Origin: Shewanella sp. HN-41
GTDB taxonomy: Bacteria; Pseudomonadota; Gammaproteobacteria; Enterobacterales; Shewanellaceae
NCBI RefSeq assembly: GCF_000217915.1
Contig: NZ_AFOZ01000030.1
Coordinates: 38,682 to 102,681 of the forward strand
Direction: 5' to 3'
Length of the DNA: 64,000 bases
Position 1 is the first letter of the stretch; each line of letters begins with the position of its first letter. The notes below the pieces were generated by a model. That model was not told where the DNA came from. It saw nothing but the letters and a program-made list of their open reading frames with translations, and did not search any database. A program made the position numbers and the translations under genes. Below are positions 60,270-64,000 of the stretch, piece after piece.

Positions 60270-60309
60270 AAGGTATCGTACTTCACCTTATCAACCGAGC
60301 TAATGTCGC
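60270..60309 (-). repeat. Degenerate tRNA-Gly 5' half (remnant)
   Basis: On the minus strand GCGACATTAGCTC-GGTTG matches the first 18 bases of the intact tRNA-Gly with one change. After an extra 14-nt insertion GATACCTTG matches the anticodon-arm 5' side. No T arm follows. It lies 30 bp upstream of the intact tRNA-Gly, so it is probably the relic of an extra tRNA copy. Confidence 0.75.
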
Positions 60310-60452
60310 ATCATGTAGAGTTAAGATTTTGTTTTCACTTCGTCTCTCGTCTACGGGGTGGCATTCTACCTATTTGCCATGCTGTGTCAACCGCTGTTTT
60401 ATCGATAACTTACTGCTTGCGCACTAAATAATCTCTTTGATTTTTTATTGTG

Positions 60453-61001
60453 CTATTCAGCCGTCAGATCTTTCCAAGCGGCTAAAATGTAACTCATCAT
60501 TGACCAGAAGGTTAATACTGCAGCGATATATAAGAGTACAAATGCGGCTTGGATCATCAGGGGATTGTATTGCCAAATCAGGCCAATAATCGCCACCATC
60601 TGCGCCGCAGTCTTATATTTACCGATCCAAGATACGGCAACCGTACCGCGCTTACCTAATTCTGCCATCCACTCACGCAGGGCTGAAATCACAATTTCGC
60701 GACCAATCATAAAGAGGGCTGGCAGAGTAAGCCAAATATTTGCGTATTGTTCGACCAATAAAACTAATGCCGTGATCACCATAAGCTTGTCGGCAACGGG
60801 ATCGAGAAATGCGCCAAAACGGGTTAATTGTTTCAGTTTACGGGCAGCATAACCGTCTAATGCATCCGTTAACGCCGCCAGCCAGAACACAAATGCGGCA
60901 ACAAAAGGGGTCCAACTATAGGGTAAATAAAACAGCACCACGAAAATGGGCAGTAAAAAAAGCCTGAAAAGAGTTAATGCTATGGGTAAGTTAAACGGCA
61001 T
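60453..61001 (-). CDS. pgsA: Phosphatidylglycerophosphate synthase PgsA
   Basis: A 182-residue inner-membrane enzyme with four to five helices. The CDP-alcohol phosphotransferase motif is read in [31 protein letters not shown] (D-G-x2-A-R-x8-G-x3-D-x3-D). It makes phosphatidylglycerol phosphate from CDP-diacylglycerol and glycerol 3-phosphate. ATG 61001 is taken as start; TTG 61007 is in frame. It follows uvrC as in E. coli. Confidence 0.95.
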   Translation of the reverse strand: MPFNLPIALTLFRLFLLPIFVVLFYLPYSWTPFVAAFVFWLAALTDALDGYAARKLKQLTRFGAFLDPVADKLMVITALVLLVEQYANIWLTLPALFMIGREIVISALREWMAELGKRGTVAVSWIGKYKTAAQMVAIIGLIWQYNPLMIQAAFVLLYIAAVLTFWSMMSYILAAWKDLTAE

Positions 61002-61048
61002 GATCAAACCAGTTAGTCAAAAGCAGCGCCAATCTTGCCTTAATTTTA

Positions 61049-62878
61049 TCACCCTCGCAATGCATCATGAATGGTTTGTGCCATTTCTATGCTAATCCCT
61101 GGCACTTTGGCCAATTCAGCGACACTTGCCCCTTTAACTTCTTGTAAACCGCCCAAATGCTGTAGCAGCGCCTTACGGCGTTTAGGCCCAATGCCAGCAA
61201 TAGCTTCGAGTGTTGAAGTATTGCGGGTTTTCTGGCGACGGTTGCGATGCCCCGTAATCGCAAAGCGATGGGATTCATCTCGAATATGCTGGATAAGGTG
61301 CAATGCGGGTGAGTCGCCCTCGAGGGAAAAATGGGTTTCAGTATCCCCTAAAATCAAGGTTTCAAGCCCAGGTTTACGCCCTTCACCCTTTGCAACCCCA
61401 ACCAACTGCGGCGCTTTATCTAAATGGGTAAACTTTTCATCGACGACCTTCTGGGCGATACGCAATTGCCCTAAACCGCCATCGATAAACAAAATATCAG
61501 GGATTTTACCGCCCGCCTCAATCTTATCGAAACGGCGGCTAATGGCTTGTTTCATCGCGGCATAATCATCACCCGGGGTGATACCCTCGATATTAAAGCG
61601 CCGATACTCACCTTTATGCGGCCCTTCTCGATTGAACACCACGCAGGAGGCAACGGTACTTTCCCCCATGGTATGGCTGATATCGAAACATTCCATCCGC
61701 TGGATAGGTGTATTCAATTCTAAAATTTCTTCTAATAGTACAAAGCGTTGCTCGACAGTGTTCTTATGGGATAAACGTGTGATGACGGCATTAGTGGCAT
61801 TGGTCACAGCTAGGCGTAAAAAACTGGCTCTATCGGCGCGCACATTGGTCTTTATGGAAAACTTTTTATCCAGCGCCGTAGATACCGCCGCTTCCAGCTC
61901 GTGTAATTCTTCAAAGTTATGGCTGATGACCACTTCCTTTGGAATGGTGCGCTGTATATCTGCATTTAAGTAAAACTGCAAAATAAAGGAGCGCAGCACT
62001 TCATCCATATCCGTTTCGGCCGGCACAGAAGGATAATAACTACGACTACCAAAGATTTTACCCTCGCGGATAAATAACAAATGGAAACAAGCGATACCCG
62101 ATGCATAGTGCACACCAATCACATCCATATCGCCTTTATTGTTCGATACTTCCTGTTGCTCGGCGACCTTACGCAGCGCCATAATTTGATCACGAAAGCG
62201 TGCCGCCTGCTCATATTCCTGCTGCTCGGCCGCTTGTTCCATCTTAACCACTAAGGCGCTGATCACTTGTTGATCTTTGCCCTTTAAAAACAGGCTAGCG
62301 AGTTTCACTTGCTCATCATAGTCGGCATTGCTGACTTTACCCACACAGGGCGCGCTGCAACGGGAAAGCTGATACTGCAAACAGGGCCGTGAGCGGGATT
62401 TGTAATAAAGGTCGTCGCATTGGCGAATTGGAAAGAGTTTCTGCATTAGGTGCAGGCTTTCACGCACCGCACCGCCATTAGGATAAGGGCCAAAATATTG
62501 GCCTTTTTCCCGCTGCGGACCACGATGATAGGCAAGTCTAGGGTGTTCGTGTTGGCTTAATAATATGTAAGGGTAAGATTTATCATCACGCAATAACACA
62601 TTGTATTTAGGCATGTATTGCTTGATGTAATCATTTTCAAGCAGCAGCGCATCGGTTTCACTGTGGGTCAGTGTCACATCAATATGGTGAATATGTGAGA
62701 CTAAGGCCTGGGTCTTGATATTGCCTAAATTCTTGCGAAAATACGACGAAAGCCGTTTTTTAAGATCCTTGGCTTTCCCCACATAAATGACGTCACCCTT
62801 GACGTCATACATGCGATAAACCCCGGCAGAAGATGAAACCGTGCGTAGAAAACTTTGGGCGTTAAAAACACTCGACAT
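61049..62878 (-). CDS. uvrC: Excinuclease ABC subunit UvrC
   Basis: A 609-residue repair nuclease. It has a GIY-YIG domain at residues 17-95 ([26 protein letters not shown]), a Cys-rich stretch ([13 protein letters not shown]), the UVR motif ([19 protein letters not shown]), the second nuclease domain ([27 protein letters not shown]) and C-terminal helix-hairpin-helix repeats ([17 protein letters not shown]). It makes both incisions in nucleotide excision repair. Confidence 0.97.
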   Translation of the reverse strand: MSSVFNAQSFLRTVSSSAGVYRMYDVKGDVIYVGKAKDLKKRLSSYFRKNLGNIKTQALVSHIHHIDVTLTHSETDALLLENDYIKQYMPKYNVLLRDDKSYPYILLSQHEHPRLAYHRGPQREKGQYFGPYPNGGAVRESLHLMQKLFPIRQCDDLYYKSRSRPCLQYQLSRCSAPCVGKVSNADYDEQVKLASLFLKGKDQQVISALVVKMEQAAEQQEYEQAARFRDQIMALRKVAEQQEVSNNKGDMDVIGVHYASGIACFHLLFIREGKIFGSRSYYPSVPAETDMDEVLRSFILQFYLNADIQRTIPKEVVISHNFEELHELEAAVSTALDKKFSIKTNVRADRASFLRLAVTNATNAVITRLSHKNTVEQRFVLLEEILELNTPIQRMECFDISHTMGESTVASCVVFNREGPHKGEYRRFNIEGITPGDDYAAMKQAISRRFDKIEAGGKIPDILFIDGGLGQLRIAQKVVDEKFTHLDKAPQLVGVAKGEGRKPGLETLILGDTETHFSLEGDSPALHLIQHIRDESHRFAITGHRNRRQKTRNTSTLEAIAGIGPKRRKALLQHLGGLQEVKGASVAELAKVPGISIEMAQTIHDALRG

Positions 62879-62944
62879 TATTCACACCCACGACTTTCAA
62901 TAGGCAAACAACATATCAACATCAAAGACAAACATACCCTAGGA

Positions 62945-63589
62945 TTAAAAATGACCCGCATCCAACATTTTGTAGCGAATGGCTAGACGTGTCAGCTCAA
63001 CGTCACCACTGATCCCAAGCTTAGCAAATAAACGGTAGCGATAGCTGTTAACCGTTTTAGGGCTGAGGTTGAGCTGCTCAGAAATATCATTCACTTTCTC
63101 ACCATTAGTGATCATCAGCATGATCTGCAGCTCACGTTCAGATAATGCCTTAAATGGATTTTCATCGGCGGGATTAAACTGGCTCAGCGCCATTTGCTGG
63201 GCAATTTCAGGGGATAAATAACGTTGCCCACGGGAAACCTGACGTATCGCTTGCAATACCTCTGGCGGTGTTGCTCCCTTAGTTAAATAACCCGAAGCTC
63301 CTGCCTGCATCACCTTACTTGGGAATGGATCTTCGGTGTGAACAGTCAGCACAATAATTCTTGCATGGGGTTGATAACGTAAAATTTTACGTGTGGCTTC
63401 CAACCCACCCATTCCGGGCATATTCATATCCATCAAGATCACATCGGCTTCGTTTTGGCGAGCCCACTGCACCGCAGTCTCACCATCAGGGGCTTCCCCC
63501 ACCACTTTGAGCCCACGCTCATCTTCCAAGATACGGCGGATCCCAGTTCGCACAAGCTCATGATCGTCAACTAAATATATCGATATCAA
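62945..63589 (-). CDS. uvrY: Response regulator UvrY/GacA
   Basis: A 214-residue NarL/GacA-type regulator. The receiver holds the acidic pair Asp8-Asp9, the phosphorylated Asp54 (ILMDMNMPG) and Lys in the YLTKGATPP loop. The LuxR helix-turn-helix is at the C terminus (LSERELQIMLMITNGEKVNDISEQLNLSPKTVNSYRYRLFAKLGIS). It responds to BarA and activates CsrB-type small RNAs. Next to uvrC as in E. coli. Confidence 0.96.
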   Translation of the reverse strand: MISIYLVDDHELVRTGIRRILEDERGLKVVGEAPDGETAVQWARQNEADVILMDMNMPGMGGLEATRKILRYQPHARIIVLTVHTEDPFPSKVMQAGASGYLTKGATPPEVLQAIRQVSRGQRYLSPEIAQQMALSQFNPADENPFKALSERELQIMLMITNGEKVNDISEQLNLSPKTVNSYRYRLFAKLGISGDVELTRLAIRYKMLDAGHF

Positions 63590-64000
63590 CTTAATCCACC
63601 TTTTATCTTTCCCGCCAGAGCCGCTAACTATAAAAGCAACACAGCAAACGGATTACGAGTCTATAGGGCTAATTTAGCCCAACAACCCCGTTTCGCAAAG
63701 CATAAAATGAATATTGTTAACTAGATGATATTTAAAGGAACGATTACAGAATGCCTCTCTAATAAAAAGCGTTTAAAAAGGAAGCAATATACAGAGCCCA
63801 ATCCCACAGCAGCATTTATGATAACGATTCGACAGAGCCCTACGAAGCTAACCGCTCGTAGAATTGGTGGAATAATAACAGGAACCCAAAGGCTCAGGTT
63901 ATATAAACAAAAAAGCCATCATTGCTGATGGCTTTCCGTGAAATATGACGGAGGAGCGGTTATTCGAATGAGGAACCAAGGGTTCAAATGGCTTAAATGC
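63590..64000. other. Non-coding end of the window
   Basis: About 410 bp with no supported gene. A 67-codon frame at 63725-63928 has no convincing features. The stretch contains the uvrY promoter region on the left and a terminator on the right, so another leftward gene or RNA probably lies in or beyond the right edge. Confidence 0.55.
63908..63933 (-). terminator. Terminator for a leftward transcript from beyond the right edge
   Basis: AGCCATCA and TGATGGCT flank TTGC; on the minus strand the stem is followed by six T. No gene inside the window precedes it on that strand. Confidence 0.75.

Noticed and set aside
60240..60320. A second functional tRNA-Gly
   Set aside because: Only the 5' half matches; the anticodon, T arm and CCA end are missing.
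63725..63928. 67-codon frame near the right end
   Set aside because: No ribosome site, no domain and low-complexity basic composition; it runs into the terminator at 63908.
63930..64000. CsrB-type small RNA because of GGA motifs near uvrY
   Set aside because: Only a few GGA motifs are seen and the window ends; not enough to support a call.

Overview
The window is a chromosomal segment of a gammaproteobacterium, almost certainly a Shewanella of the putrefaciens/baltica/oneidensis type. The evidence is a small tetraheme cytochrome c (CctA) with four CxxCH motifs, a thiamin TonB receptor/PnuT locus, DUF3802, and gene orders shared with Enterobacteria and Vibrio: fadR-nhaB-dsbB beside spoVR, uvrY-uvrC-pgsA-tRNA(Gly-Cys-Leu), argO/argP divergent, and perM-bepA-yfgD-hda-uraA. 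Coding density is high. I see no insertion sequence, prophage, integron or CRISPR array.

Layout: 1-6.9 kb holds the end of a YdjA-type nitroreductase, a frameshifted DoxX, and a leftward thiamin-scavenging operon (TPP riboswitch, TonB receptor, YkoF-like protein, PnuT, APH-fold kinase, lipoprotein) with a 7-bp tandem repeat before pnuT. 6.9-16.3 kb holds hinT with two PaaI thioesterases and a YcfL lipoprotein, an M61 peptidase, a LuxR-type regulator, a cytochrome b, cctA, a TSUP exporter, a PQQ-type sugar dehydrogenase and a GNAT enzyme. 16.3-36 kb is housekeeping: an RND pump, dapA-bamC, gcvR-bcp, argO/argP, an AI-2E transporter, a TusA-like protein, bepA-yfgD, a lipoprotein with an HExxH motif, hda, DUF2066, uraA and grxD. 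36-48 kb holds sodB, the stress/kinase operon prkA-yeaH-spoVR, fadR, nhaB, dsbB and a large sensor with a histidine-kinase-like C terminus. 48-64 kb holds a STAS-like protein, DUF3802, YceI, a DUF188 protein, pdxH, a eukaryotic-type S-adenosylmethionine decarboxylase beside speA, cvfB, yceH, an ABC transporter, an HU paralog, four tRNAs, pgsA, uvrC and uvrY.

The thiamin locus reads as one pathway: TPP sensed by the leader RNA, outer-membrane uptake, inner-membrane transport by PnuT, then probable phosphorylation. The arginine decarboxylase and the AdoMet decarboxylase supply the two halves of polyamine synthesis, but no aminopropyltransferase is present here.

The most striking property is that five genes in the first 15.6 kb (doxX, the TonB receptor, the M61 peptidase, cctA, the sugar dehydrogenase) are each broken by a single +1 or -1 shift in or beside a short homopolymer, while I found no such break in the remaining 48 kb. 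Local consensus error is the simplest reading; true decay or phase variation (especially the G8 tract in the receptor) is the alternative. Other points of interest are the eukaryotic-type AdoMet decarboxylase, a sensor-kinase homolog with no visible phospho-acceptor histidine, the HExxH lipoprotein, and a degenerate tRNA-Gly 5' half upstream of the intact tRNA cluster.
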